From NCBI GenBank assembly GCA_023301335.1, contig JALZVA010000224.1, positions 1 through 8,099 of the forward strand: a stretch of DNA of 8,099 bases, written 5' to 3'. The position numbers were made by a program, and so were the translations under genes. Under the pieces are notes generated by a model. It was given only the letters and a program-made list of their open reading frames with translations, ran no database searches and was not told the DNA's origin. This stretch comes from Akkermansiaceae bacterium. GTDB taxonomy: Bacteria; Verrucomicrobiota; Verrucomicrobiia; Verrucomicrobiales; Akkermansiaceae. This document shows positions 1-6,718 of this stretch, in pieces. How positions within the stretch are numbered: position 1 is the stretch's first letter; each line of letters begins with the position of its first letter.

Positions 1-1478
1 GAGACCTCCTAGAGCAAGCCCAAATGGCAAAAATGGAGCTCATCGAAACCATCTCAGACCTAGACGACGAACTAGGCGAAAAATTCCTCATGGAGGAAGA
101 GATCACCCCACAAGATTTAAAGTCGGCCATCCGCCGCGTCACCATCGCCAATAAGTTCGTCCCCGTATCTGGCGGTTCAGCCTTTAAAAACAAAGGAGTC
201 CAATTCCTCGTCGACGCCGTCATCGACTACCTCCCAAGCCCACTCGACATCTCCGATGCAGAAGGGCAGTCAGCAAAAGACGAGACCAAGTCCGTCATCG
301 CTGAAACTAACGACAATGCCAAATTCTGTGCCCTCGCTTTCAAACTCTGGGCAGACAAGTACGTAGGGAAGCTCGTCTTCTTCCGCGTCTATTCAGGCTC
401 CGTTTCAAAAGGAGACATGGTGTATAACCCACGCACCCAGAAAAAAGAACGCGTCAGCCGCTTGATTCAGATCCAAGCCGATGCCCACAATGATGTAGAG
501 ACCTGCTACGCTGGAGACATCGCTGCCTTCGTAGGCATTAAAAACGTCACCACAGGCGACACCCTCTGTGAGGCAAAGTTCGACATCATGCTCGAGCCAC
601 CCACCTTCCCAGAGCCAGTCATCGCCATGGCAGTTGAGCCACGCTCCACTGCAGACCAGGACAAAATGGCACTCGGACTCTCACGTCTCCAAGAAGAAGA
701 CCCCACTTTCGTCGTCAAGACAGACATCGATACAGGCCAGACCATCATCGCAGGCATGGGTGAGCTCCACTTAGAAGTCATCATCGACCGCCTCAAACGC
801 GAGTTCAAAGTAGAAGCAAACGTCGGGAAACCACAGATCGCCTACCGGGAAACCATCACCACCAAGGCCAAAGGCCACGGAGAATTTATCAAGCAATCAG
901 GCGGCACAGGCCAATACGGCAAAGTAGACATCATCGTCACACCCACTGAGCGCGGCACAGGCCTCACCATCGAGAGCAAAGTCGTCGGAGGAGCCATCCC
1001 TAAAGAATTTATCGGAGCCGTAAAGTCCGGCATCGAACAAGCCTGTATCAACGGAAACGTGGCAGGCTACCCGGTTGTCGACCTCCACGTTGAAATCATA
1101 GATGGAGACTACCACGACGTAGACTCTAATGAAAACTCCTTTAAAATGGCAGCGATCTTCGCCATGCGAGACGCCTTCACCAATGCCGAATCAGTTCTCC
1201 TTGAGCCACTCATGGATGTCGAAATCCAAACCCCTGAAGACTATCAGGGAGACATCCTTGGGGATCTCAACCGCCGCCGCGGCCAAATCGCTGGCATGGA
1301 AGCAAAAAGCGCCTTCTGCATTGTAAAGTGCAGCGTGCCCCTTGCTGAAATGTTCGGCTACATGACCGCCCTACGAACCGTGTCCTCAGGCCGTGCCTCA
1401 TTCACCATGGAGCCAGCCAGCTTTGAACCCGTGCCACAAGCCATCGCTTCAGAGCTAACCGCAGCCAGAGGATATTAA
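1..1478 (+). CDS. fusA: Elongation factor G (EF-G), 3' part, cut by window start
   Basis: EF-G is the ribosomal translocase GTPase; it moves tRNAs and mRNA after peptide bond formation and helps recycle ribosomes. The reading frame is already open at base 3, before the first ATG at base 24, and the first codons (DLLEQAQ) match the late G domain, so ATG 24 is internal and about 200 N-terminal residues, with the P-loop and switch regions, lie outside the window. Visible parts are the G5-type motif GSAFKNKG, domain II (VGKLVFFRVYSG), domain III (GMGELHLEVIIDRLKREF), domain IV (KQSGGTGQYGKV; tip loop GDYHDVDSNE) and domain V (GDILGDLNRRRGQIAGME; PLAEMFGYMTALR). The C-terminus is complete and ends in TAA. 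The G domain is unseen, but domains II-V are intact and canonical. rpsJ follows after 60 bases with no tuf in between. Confidence 0.97.
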   Translation, partial: DLLEQAQMAKMELIETISDLDDELGEKFLMEEEITPQDLKSAIRRVTIANKFVPVSGGSAFKNKGVQFLVDAVIDYLPSPLDISDAEGQSAKDETKSVIAETNDNAKFCALAFKLWADKYVGKLVFFRVYSGSVSKGDMVYNPRTQKKERVSRLIQIQADAHNDVETCYAGDIAAFVGIKNVTTGDTLCEAKFDIMLEPPTFPEPVIAMAVEPRSTADQDKMALGLSRLQEEDPTFVVKTDIDTGQTIIAGMGELHLEVIIDRLKREFKVEANVGKPQIAYRETITTKAKGHGEFIKQSGGTGQYGKVDIIVTPTERGTGLTIESKVVGGAIPKEFIGAVKSGIEQACINGNVAGYPVVDLHVEIIDGDYHDVDSNENSFKMAAIFAMRDAFTNAESVLLEPLMDVEIQTPEDYQGDILGDLNRRRGQIAGMEAKSAFCIVKCSVPLAEMFGYMTALRTVSSGRASFTMEPASFEPVPQAIASELTAARGY

Positions 1479-1538
1479 CAGCGGCTACCACCGCCATCAT
1501 AAACCAATCTTAGATATAAGTAACCAAACATTAAAACA

Positions 1539-1844
1539 ATGAACCAGAAGATCAGAATTCGCCTCCGTGCATTCGACCATCGTTCTATCGATCGCTCTGC
1601 TCAAGAGATCGTTGAAACAGCAAAACGCACTGGCGCTAAGGTAGCGGGACCTATCCCACTTCCAACACGCGTCGAGAAGTTCTCCGTGAACCGCTCTGTT
1701 AACCAAAACAAAAAGTCTGCTGAGCAGTTTGAGATCCGCACACATAAGCGCATGCTCGACATCGTAGACCCAACCGCACGCACCGTGGACGAGCTAAAGA
1801 AGCTCAACCTTCCAGCAGGTGTAGATATTCAGATTCGTATCTGA
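1539..1844 (+). CDS. rpsJ: 30S ribosomal protein S10
   Basis: S10 sits in the head of the 30S subunit and, as NusE, is also part of transcription antitermination complexes. The 101-residue product is the usual length (E. coli about 103) and matches end to end: IRIRLRAFDHRSIDRSAQEIVETAKRTGA, cut here as IRIRLRAFDH then EIVETAKRTGA, followed by GPIPLPTR, FEIRTHKRMLDIVDPT and AGVDIQIRI. The ATG is set by the N-terminal MNQKIRIRL match. The leader is A-rich (aaccaaacattaaaaca) with no Shine-Dalgarno sequence. It is the first gene of the S10 cluster and lies 60 bases after fusA. No promoter or L4-binding leader of the E. coli kind is evident in that gap, so cotranscription with fusA is likely. Confidence 0.98.
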   Translation: MNQKIRIRLRAFDHRSIDRSAQEIVETAKRTGAKVAGPIPLPTRVEKFSVNRSVNQNKKSAEQFEIRTHKRMLDIVDPTARTVDELKKLNLPAGVDIQIRI

Positions 1845-1885
1845 TTTATATTAGTAACCTCTAATCAACATAGAAATTTAGAATT

Positions 1886-2530
1886 ATGTCACTAGGACTA
1901 TTAGGAAAAAAAGTGGGAATGACCCGCGTGTTTGATAAAGACGCCGGCATCATGATCCCAGTCACCGTCGTAGACGTAGCAGGAAACGAGTTTGTTCAGA
2001 AAAAGACTTCTGAGACAGACGGATACTCAGCTATTCAAGTCGCATATGGCGACCAAAAAGAATTCCGCCTTAACAAGCCAACTCAAGGACACTTCAAGAA
2101 AAATGGAGCATCCCCAAAGAAGCTCGTTCAGGAATTCCGCTTCAATAGCGATGCAGATCTTCCAAACACCGAAGAAGCTCACCCAGGTGCAGCACTCTTC
2201 GAAGAAGGACAGACTGTAGACGTTATCGGAACCACCAAAGGTAAAGGTTTCCAAGGTGTTGTAAAACGCTATAACTTTGCAGGTCAACCAGACTCACACG
2301 GTCATATGATGCACAGACGCCCAGGTGGTATCGGTGCAGGAACATGGCCAGGACGTGTTTGGAAGAATAAGAAAATGCCAGGTCGCCACGGTGTATACCG
2401 TCGCACCGTTCAGAACCTTAAGGTAGTGCAGGTACGTCCAGAAGACGGAGTTGTGCTCATCTCAGGTGCTGTTCCAGGACACAAGGGCGGTTACGTTACC
2501 GTGCGCCCAGCAATCAAATCTAAAAAATAA
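1886..2530 (+). CDS. rplC: 50S ribosomal protein L3
   Basis: L3 binds 23S rRNA early in 50S assembly and sends a long loop towards the peptidyl transferase centre. At 214 residues it is the normal bacterial length. It starts with LGLLGKKVGMTRVFD and has the conserved core GTTKGKGFQGVVKRYNF (about 115-131), HRRPGGIG (143-150) and KNKKMPGRHG (160-169), ending in VPGHKGGYVTVRPA. The loop reads GGIGAGTWPG, where E. coli has GSIGQNQTPG with the Gln methylated by PrmB; both Gln residues are absent, so that modification site is lost, as in many non-proteobacteria. The ATG lies 41 bases after rpsJ with an A/T-rich leader and no Shine-Dalgarno sequence. Confidence 0.98.
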   Translation: MSLGLLGKKVGMTRVFDKDAGIMIPVTVVDVAGNEFVQKKTSETDGYSAIQVAYGDQKEFRLNKPTQGHFKKNGASPKKLVQEFRFNSDADLPNTEEAHPGAALFEEGQTVDVIGTTKGKGFQGVVKRYNFAGQPDSHGHMMHRRPGGIGAGTWPGRVWKNKKMPGRHGVYRRTVQNLKVVQVRPEDGVVLISGAVPGHKGGYVTVRPAIKSKK

Positions 2531-2534
2531 ATAG

Positions 2535-2540
2535 AAAGGA
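2535..2540 (+). promoter_or_regulatory. Shine-Dalgarno sequence for rplD
   Basis: AAAGGA lies 8 bases upstream of the rplD ATG at 2549, in the 18-base gap after rplC. It fixes the rplD start and stands out because the flanking genes rplC and rplW lack such a site. Confidence 0.75.
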
Positions 2541-2548
2541 ACTGACCA

Positions 2549-3157
2549 ATGTCTAAAACACTTTCAATCGAAGCTGCTAAAGCAGCAAATATCCAGCTCG
2601 TAGAGGGCGACAAAGGCGCACAAGCCGTTCACGACCTCGTGACAGCTTACCGTGCAAACCGCCGCTCAGGCACTGCCAACACTAAAACCCGTAGCGAAGT
2701 AAAAGGATCTGGTAAAAAGATCTATCGCCAGAAGGGGACCGGTAATGCCCGTCACGGTGATAAGCAAGCACCTATCTTCGTAGGTGGTGGTGTAGCTTTC
2801 GGACCAAAGCCACGTAGCTACGCAAAAACAGTAAACAAGACCACACGTAAACTTGCGCTCCGCCGCACACTTACCTCAATCATTGAGGAAGGGCGCGTGT
2901 CTTCCACTGATCTCTTCTCCGTTTCATCCGGAAAGACAAAAGCATTTGTAGATGCTGTAACTAGCCTTACAGAAACTACGAAGAAGGTTCTCATCATCGC
3001 CGCAAGCTTTGACGAGAAGACATACCTTGCAGGACGCAATGTTAAGTTCGTAGAACTCAGAACAGCTGCAGACGTAAATGTTGAAGAACTCCTTCACGCC
3101 AATCAAGTGATTGTCGTAAATGACGCTCTAGAGACATTAGCCAAGAGAACTGCATAA
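2549..3157 (+). CDS. rplD: 50S ribosomal protein L4
   Basis: L4 is an early-binding 50S protein whose extended loop lines the peptide exit tunnel; in E. coli it also represses the S10 operon. The 202-residue product has the expected length. The tunnel loop is visible at about 51-90: VKGSGKKIYRQKGTGNARHG followed by APIFVGGGVAFGPKPR. The lysine of RQKGTG, the site of E. coli macrolide-resistance changes, is retained. The usual Arg of KGTGRAR is Asn here, a position that varies between phyla. The C-terminal part (KKVLIIAASFDEKTYLAGRN and VIVVNDALETL) fits the family. It follows rplC by 18 bases, with a good Shine-Dalgarno sequence. Confidence 0.98.
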   Translation: MSKTLSIEAAKAANIQLVEGDKGAQAVHDLVTAYRANRRSGTANTKTRSEVKGSGKKIYRQKGTGNARHGDKQAPIFVGGGVAFGPKPRSYAKTVNKTTRKLALRRTLTSIIEEGRVSSTDLFSVSSGKTKAFVDAVTSLTETTKKVLIIAASFDEKTYLAGRNVKFVELRTAADVNVEELLHANQVIVVNDALETLAKRTA

Positions 3158-3180
3158 CCAATTAACAGAAAATAAAAATT

Positions 3181-3468
3181 ATGAGTAAAGATATATATTC
3201 AGTACTCGATAAGGTTATCATCAGCGAAAAAGCAACACTTCTAAATGAACTCAACAATGATGTTGTATTCAAAGTTGCAAAAGACGCAAACAAGCTTCAA
3301 ATCAAGCAAGCTGTTGAAAAACTTCTCGGTAAAAAAGTCGTAGCAGTTCGCACTGCAAACTATAGCGGTAAGCTTAAGCGCCAACGTCGCAGCGACGCAG
3401 GCCGCACAGCTCACTGGAAAAAAGCCTATGTCCGTCTCGCAGAAGGAGAAGACATCGAGCTAGTCTAA
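3181..3468 (+). CDS. rplW: 50S ribosomal protein L23
   Basis: L23 sits at the exit of the peptide tunnel and is the docking site for trigger factor and the signal recognition particle. The 95-residue product is the standard length. Diagnostic segments are VIISEKATLL near the N-terminus, FKVAKDANKLQIKQAVEKL in the middle (about 30-48), VVAVRTANYSGKLKRQRR (about 53-70) and GRTAHWKKAYVRLAEG near the end. It follows rplD by 23 bases. The leader is ccaattaacagaaaataaaaatt with no Shine-Dalgarno match, but the ATG is supported by the protein match beginning a few residues later. Confidence 0.97.
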   Translation: MSKDIYSVLDKVIISEKATLLNELNNDVVFKVAKDANKLQIKQAVEKLLGKKVVAVRTANYSGKLKRQRRSDAGRTAHWKKAYVRLAEGEDIELV

Positions 3469-3503
3469 TTAATTACGCTGCAAAACGAAACACTAACAAT
3501 TCG

Positions 3504-3510
3504 AAAGGAA
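3504..3510 (+). promoter_or_regulatory. Shine-Dalgarno sequence for rplB
   Basis: AAAGGAA lies 7 bases before the rplB ATG at 3518, in the 49-base gap after rplW. Together with the rplD site it is one of only two clear Shine-Dalgarno sequences in the ribosomal cluster. Confidence 0.75.
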
Positions 3511-3517
3511 TAGCGAA

Positions 3518-4360
3518 ATGCCATTAAAAACATTTAAGCCAGTGACTCCATCAAACCGTTATAAGGTTTGGAACTCATTCGAGGAGATCACCAAGAGCAC
3601 ACCAGAAAAAAGCCTACTACGCCCACTTAAAAAATCAGGTGGACGTAACAATCAAGGCCGTATCACATGTCGCCACAAAGGTGGTGGACATAAGAGAAAA
3701 TACCGTATCATCGACTTCAAACGCCGTAAGTTTGATGTAGAAGCAACAGTTGTTGGAATCGAATACGATCCTAACAGAACTTGTCGCATCGCATTACTCA
3801 AGTATGAAGACGGAGAAAAGGCATACATCCTCGCACCAGTAGGACTTACTGCAGGTGATAAGGTTATGTCAGGAGAAAGCGTGCCACCTAAAGCAGGTAA
3901 CGCCATGCCACTCAAGAGCGTGCCACTCGGAACAAACATCCACAACATCGAGCTCACACCTGCTACAGGCGGTAAGATCGCCCGTTCAGCTGGACAGTTC
4001 GCAGTGCTTTCTAACCGTGAAGACGGCGTAGCACTCGTGAAGATGCCTTCTGGTGAGATTCGTAAGTTCAACGAGAACTGCTTCTGCACAATCGGACAAG
4101 TAGGTAACCGTGACCACATGAATGTTGTATCTGCTAAGGCAGGACGTTCACGTTGGTTAGGCATCCGCCCAACCGTACGTGGAATGTGTATGAACCCAGT
4201 CGATCACCCGAACGGTGGTGGTGAAGGTAAATCAAAATCCGGTGGTGGTCGTCAACACCTCAAGTCACCTTGGGGACACGTTAAAGGCCAGAAAACACGT
4301 CAGAAGCGTAAATCTTCAGACAAAGTTATCGTTCAGCGTCGTAAGACAAAGAATGCCTAA
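3518..4360 (+). CDS. rplB: 50S ribosomal protein L2
   Basis: L2 is a large primary rRNA-binding protein needed for subunit association and for peptidyl transferase centre assembly. The 280 residues cover the family length (E. coli 273). Visible landmarks are GRNNQGRITCRHKGGGHKRK (about 42-61), IEYDPNRTCRIALLKYEDGE (81-100), GTNIHNIELTPATGGKIARSAG (starting at 138, shown here by its first residues GTNIHNIEL), and the C-terminal RPTVRGMCMNPVDHPNGGGEG (217-237, key residues VRG, NPVDHP, GGGEG). The His of VDHP (residue 230), equivalent to E. coli His229, is present. The next usual His (DHPHGGG) is Asn 232. The tail is basic and ends RRKTKNA. It has a clear Shine-Dalgarno sequence and is followed by rpsS after 34 bases. 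Confidence 0.98.
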   Translation: MPLKTFKPVTPSNRYKVWNSFEEITKSTPEKSLLRPLKKSGGRNNQGRITCRHKGGGHKRKYRIIDFKRRKFDVEATVVGIEYDPNRTCRIALLKYEDGEKAYILAPVGLTAGDKVMSGESVPPKAGNAMPLKSVPLGTNIHNIELTPATGGKIARSAGQFAVLSNREDGVALVKMPSGEIRKFNENCFCTIGQVGNRDHMNVVSAKAGRSRWLGIRPTVRGMCMNPVDHPNGGGEGKSKSGGGRQHLKSPWGHVKGQKTRQKRKSSDKVIVQRRKTKNA

Positions 4361-4394
4361 TACATCATTTATAAATCTTAATTCATAAACTATT

Positions 4395-4664
4395 ATGCCA
4401 AGATCACTAAAAAAAGGCCCATTCGTTGACCAAAAGCTCCTCAATAAAATTGATGTAGCTACAGAAGCCAACAATAAGAAGCCAATCAAGACATGGAGCC
4501 GCCGCTCAATGATCACTCCTGACTTCGTCGGTCTTAACTTCGACGTTCACAACGGGAAATCATTCATCGCCGTCTACGTCACTGAAAACATGGTTGGCCA
4601 CAAGCTTGGAGAATTCGCACCTACGCGTATCTTTAAAGCACACGGTGGCCTAGGTAAGCGTTAA
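4395..4664 (+). CDS. rpsS: 30S ribosomal protein S19
   Basis: S19 binds the 30S head next to S13, close to the A-site tRNA. The 89-residue product is full length and strongly conserved: MPRSLKKGPFVDQKLL at the start, KTWSRRSMITPDFVG in the middle, HNGKSFIAVYVTENMVGHKLGEFAPTR in the second half (key part MVGHKLGEFAPTR), and a C-terminal HGGLGKR. It lies 34 bases after rplB with an A/T-rich leader and no Shine-Dalgarno sequence. It is the last gene of this cluster: a terminator follows within 30 bases of its stop, whereas rplV normally follows in bacterial S10 operons. Confidence 0.98.
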   Translation: MPRSLKKGPFVDQKLLNKIDVATEANNKKPIKTWSRRSMITPDFVGLNFDVHNGKSFIAVYVTENMVGHKLGEFAPTRIFKAHGGLGKR

Positions 4665-4691
4665 TCCGCTTCACTAGAAGACTTAAAAAAC

Positions 4692-4724
4692 AAGCCCGCT
4701 CTCATTACGAGAGTGGGCTTTTTT
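4692..4724 (+). terminator. Intrinsic terminator closing the ribosomal block, probably bidirectional
   Basis: A 12-bp stem (4692-4703 with 4709-4720; one G-T wobble at 4698/4714) has a 5-base loop ATTAC and runs into six Ts at 4719-4724. Upstream of the stem is an A run at 4685-4690, which becomes a U run when read on the opposite strand. The same hairpin can therefore also end the convergent thioesterase transcript arriving from 4777. Confidence 0.92.
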
Positions 4725-4776
4725 GTTGGAAGGGGTCTGGGTTCTTTTGAAGGGTTTTGTTAAGACTGACCCAGAG

Positions 4777-5160
4777 CTACTCCTTGATCCCCTTAATATC
4801 TGCCATAGTCTTCCCATGAGGAGCAGGTTTCCCATCCTCTCCAAGAAGTACAAAGACTATTTTATCAATACGGATGATCTCCTCCTTAGTCATTTTATTA
4901 CGAGCCACACAGCGCATACTAATCGAGGTCGTCCCAAAAGAGATCGTTTCTAAACCTATTTCCACCACATCACCGTGAATCGCTGAGCTCACAAAATTGA
5001 TCTCCGAAATGTATTTAGTGACCACACTCTTACTCTCAAGCTGACACTTCGAGTAGATAGCCGCCTCTTCATCAATCCAAGCTAAAAGCCGTCCCCCAAA
5101 AAGCGTGTTATAAGCATTGAGATCTTCAGGTTTTACCCACTTACGTGAAAAGAATTTCAT
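4777..5160 (-). CDS. Acyl-CoA thioesterase, hotdog fold (YciA/BFIT-like)
   Basis: Members of this family hydrolyse acyl-CoA thioesters to free fatty acid and CoA in the cytoplasm; the chain-length preference cannot be read here. The 127-residue protein is one hotdog domain, at the short end for the family. The signature is near the N-terminus: Asn15, then NTLFGGRLLAWIDEEAA (18-34), which carries the Gly-Gly turn and the Asp30 expected at the active site. The strands INFVSSAIHGDVVEIGLETI and the segment TTSISMRCVARN follow in the usual order. The ATG at 5160 is preceded by GACTAGGCAC, at best a weak ribosome site. A possible but poor promoter on the - strand is CTGACA (5215-5220) with GATAGA (5192-5197), spacer 17. 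The gene is single and convergent with rpsS. Confidence 0.88.
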   Translation of the reverse strand: MKFFSRKWVKPEDLNAYNTLFGGRLLAWIDEEAAIYSKCQLESKSVVTKYISEINFVSSAIHGDVVEIGLETISFGTTSISMRCVARNKMTKEEIIRIDKIVFVLLGEDGKPAPHGKTMADIKGIKE

Positions 5161-5497
5161 GTGCCTAGTCGTAATTAATTCTCTGATTTAGTCTATCGAT
5201 TTTTAATCTGTTTGTGTCAGCCCATACCCTTTATTCAATAAGTGCGTCAAAAAGCACAGAGATATAGATAAAAGTCCCTAGACGATTTACACGAGAGAGA
5301 ATCGATAAGCATGTAGATGAAGTAATGGTTGCAAAGCATATAAAGAATCAAGGAGGAGAATACTTTGAACTTTATAAAGACCATCAGCTAAATTTCTTCT
5401 AGCACTCCACTACTTGTGAAGATGCTCTTTATTTGCTGGTGAGAAAGAGAAAATGCCCCATATTTAAATATCTTCAATTATACTTTTAATCATTTTT
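5161..5497. other. Intergenic region with a stop-interrupted coding-like stretch
   Basis: This 337-base A/T-rich gap separates the divergent thioesterase and TlpA-like genes and must hold both promoters. On the + strand, one frame is open from 5268 to 5399, meets TAG at 5400-5402, and continues in the same frame to TAA at 5487-5489. The first part could be read from ATG 5325 as a 25-residue peptide (MVAKHIKNQGGEYFELYKD and a short tail). I do not recognise the protein. It may be a decayed gene fragment or chance. TATACT at 5479-5484 resembles a -10 box for the downstream gene, but no matching -35 box is seen. Confidence 0.3.
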
Positions 5498-6493
5498 ATG
5501 AGATCTTTGCCTACTAAGCTATTGTTCTTCTCTATTGTAAGTTTGGCTTTTCAATTGCCTTTTTTAAACGCGCAGGAAGAGAATGCAGTCACTGCCATTA
5601 AAGGGCAAGTGGTCTTACCTGGAAAAGTTGCTGACGGGATTAATATAGAAGGCCTCTCTTTGAAGGGCGCAGAGATTGTTTTAGAAGGTCAGTATAATCA
5701 CCCTCGTAAGCCTTACCCCGCTAATTGGAGAGAGATGAAAAGTGCAGAAAAACGGGAATGGGTTAACGAATTTGATAAATCAGAGCAGCATGCCGTTTAC
5801 CAAGAAAAGGTGAAAGCAGCATTGGAAAAGCGATTCAGAAAAAAAACTGTAATCGGAGAAAATGGGGAGTTTTCTTTTGAAGGGATTAAGCCGGCTTGGT
5901 ACCAGATCTCAATGAAAGTATTACCCCCGAACGCACCGGAGCCACGTGATGATCAAGATTTTAGTAATTGCCGTGCATATATGCTCAAGCAGTTTTTCGT
6001 CAGAGATCTTAGTAAGCCTCTAGTCTTTAATAAAATTGTCGCGAAGGTTCAAAATCTGGTCCTACCCGGTGATATGGCACCTGATTTCACTATGTCTGAT
6101 TACGAGGGAGGCACTTTTAAATTATCAGATTTGAGAGGGAAGTATGTGCTCTTTGATTGCTGGGCAACATGGTGTGAACCGTGCCTCGCACAAATCCCAT
6201 ACTTAGAGGCTATTTCAGAAAAACATGGAGGTGAAAACTTTATTATCGTGGGAATCAATACCGATAAGAAGATAGATAAAGCAAAAGCATTTCTCAAAGT
6301 AAACTCATCACATTATAAACAAAGCTATGCTGGAACAGAAGAGCTCTATGAGCCAATGAGTGTGGGATATGGGATAAAGAGCATCCCAGCTATTTGGCTA
6401 ATAGATCCAGAAGGTAAAGTAGTGGCAAAAAACCTAATGGGAGCCGATATCCAAAAGGAGGTAGAGAAGGCACTAAAAGCTGTAAAAAAATAA
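5498..6493 (+). CDS. Exported TlpA-like thioredoxin-fold protein
   Basis: Probably an extracytoplasmic thiol-disulfide oxidoreductase of the TlpA/AhpC-TSA type. Residues 1-25 form a signal peptide: basic MRSLPTK, a hydrophobic core LLFFSIVSLAFQL, and a likely cut after LNA. Residues about 32-185 form an N-terminal region with a predicted beta-rich fold: VKGQVVLPG-like opening (IKGQVVLPG, 35-43), a charged helical stretch (78-118) and GENGEFSFEGIKPAWYQI (120-137), resembling carboxypeptidase-regulatory-like domains. The thioredoxin domain spans about 190-331: PGDMAPDFTMSD, then WATWCEPC with Cys226 and Cys229, and the cis-Pro loop SIPAIWLID (Pro297). Cys221 directly before WATWC is an unusual third cysteine. 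The ATG has no Shine-Dalgarno sequence but is fixed by the signal peptide. The partner substrate is unknown; genes of this kind are common in Verrucomicrobiota and Planctomycetota. Confidence 0.88.
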   Translation: MRSLPTKLLFFSIVSLAFQLPFLNAQEENAVTAIKGQVVLPGKVADGINIEGLSLKGAEIVLEGQYNHPRKPYPANWREMKSAEKREWVNEFDKSEQHAVYQEKVKAALEKRFRKKTVIGENGEFSFEGIKPAWYQISMKVLPPNAPEPRDDQDFSNCRAYMLKQFFVRDLSKPLVFNKIVAKVQNLVLPGDMAPDFTMSDYEGGTFKLSDLRGKYVLFDCWATWCEPCLAQIPYLEAISEKHGGENFIIVGINTDKKIDKAKAFLKVNSSHYKQSYAGTEELYEPMSVGYGIKSIPAIWLIDPEGKVVAKNLMGADIQKEVEKALKAVKK

Positions 6494-6718
6494 TGTAAGC
6501 CAGGTTTTAAAATGTGATTATATGGCTGAGGCTAGGGACTTCAGTGCTAATTAAAATTAGTGATGAATTAAGGGTTTTCGTGGGCCATTTTAGGAATACA
6601 AGGTCTTGGGAACTTATCCAATATTTTAGTGATGCCTAAAATAATCATGACTAGACAATGCAACAGAGGTTCCGATATCTACAGGTATGAAATCGCCTAT
6701 ATTTCACTAAATACAGTG
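6494..6718. other. Convergent intergenic gap with two A/T-rich inverted repeats
   Basis: The gap lies between the ends of the TlpA-like gene and the transposase. It holds CTAAT-TAAA-ATTAG (6547-6560) and TATTTTAG-TGATGC-CTAAAATA (6622-6643, 8-bp perfect stem). Neither is G/C-rich nor followed by a T run, so they are poor terminator candidates. No convincing gene or REP-like G/C-rich palindrome is seen. Confidence 0.35.

Noticed and set aside
24..1478. Complete 484-residue protein starting at ATG 24
   Set aside because: The frame is open and EF-G-like upstream of ATG 24 to the window edge, and the GTPase domain is missing, so this is an internal Met of a fusA cut by the window.
1481..1494. 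GCGG/CCGC hairpin between fusA and rpsJ as an attenuator or L4 leader
   Set aside because: Only a 4-bp stem with no T run and no resemblance to the E. coli S10 leader.
3652..4164. 170-residue open frame on the - strand inside rplB
   Set aside because: It is the antisense shadow of a highly conserved gene and has no recognisable domain.
4736..4775. TCTGGGT/ACCCAGA inverted repeat with a 26-base loop as a separate thioesterase terminator
   Set aside because: The loop is long and no T run follows on the - strand; the adjacent bidirectional hairpin explains termination better.
4723..4953. 76-residue + strand open frame after the terminator
   Set aside because: It lies antisense to the thioesterase and begins in the terminator T run; the thioesterase has clear family motifs.
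6618..6634. Shared bases ATTTTAGTGATG with the sulfatase NIILVM coding region near 8052-8063, as a possible sulfatase remnant
   Set aside because: Only about 12 bases agree, the flanks do not, and the frame is not maintained, so coincidence is the simpler reading.
6510..6638. Roughly 40-codon open frame starting with GTG downstream of the TlpA-like gene
   Set aside because: Length is within chance for one of six frames; no ribosome site, no recognisable motif.
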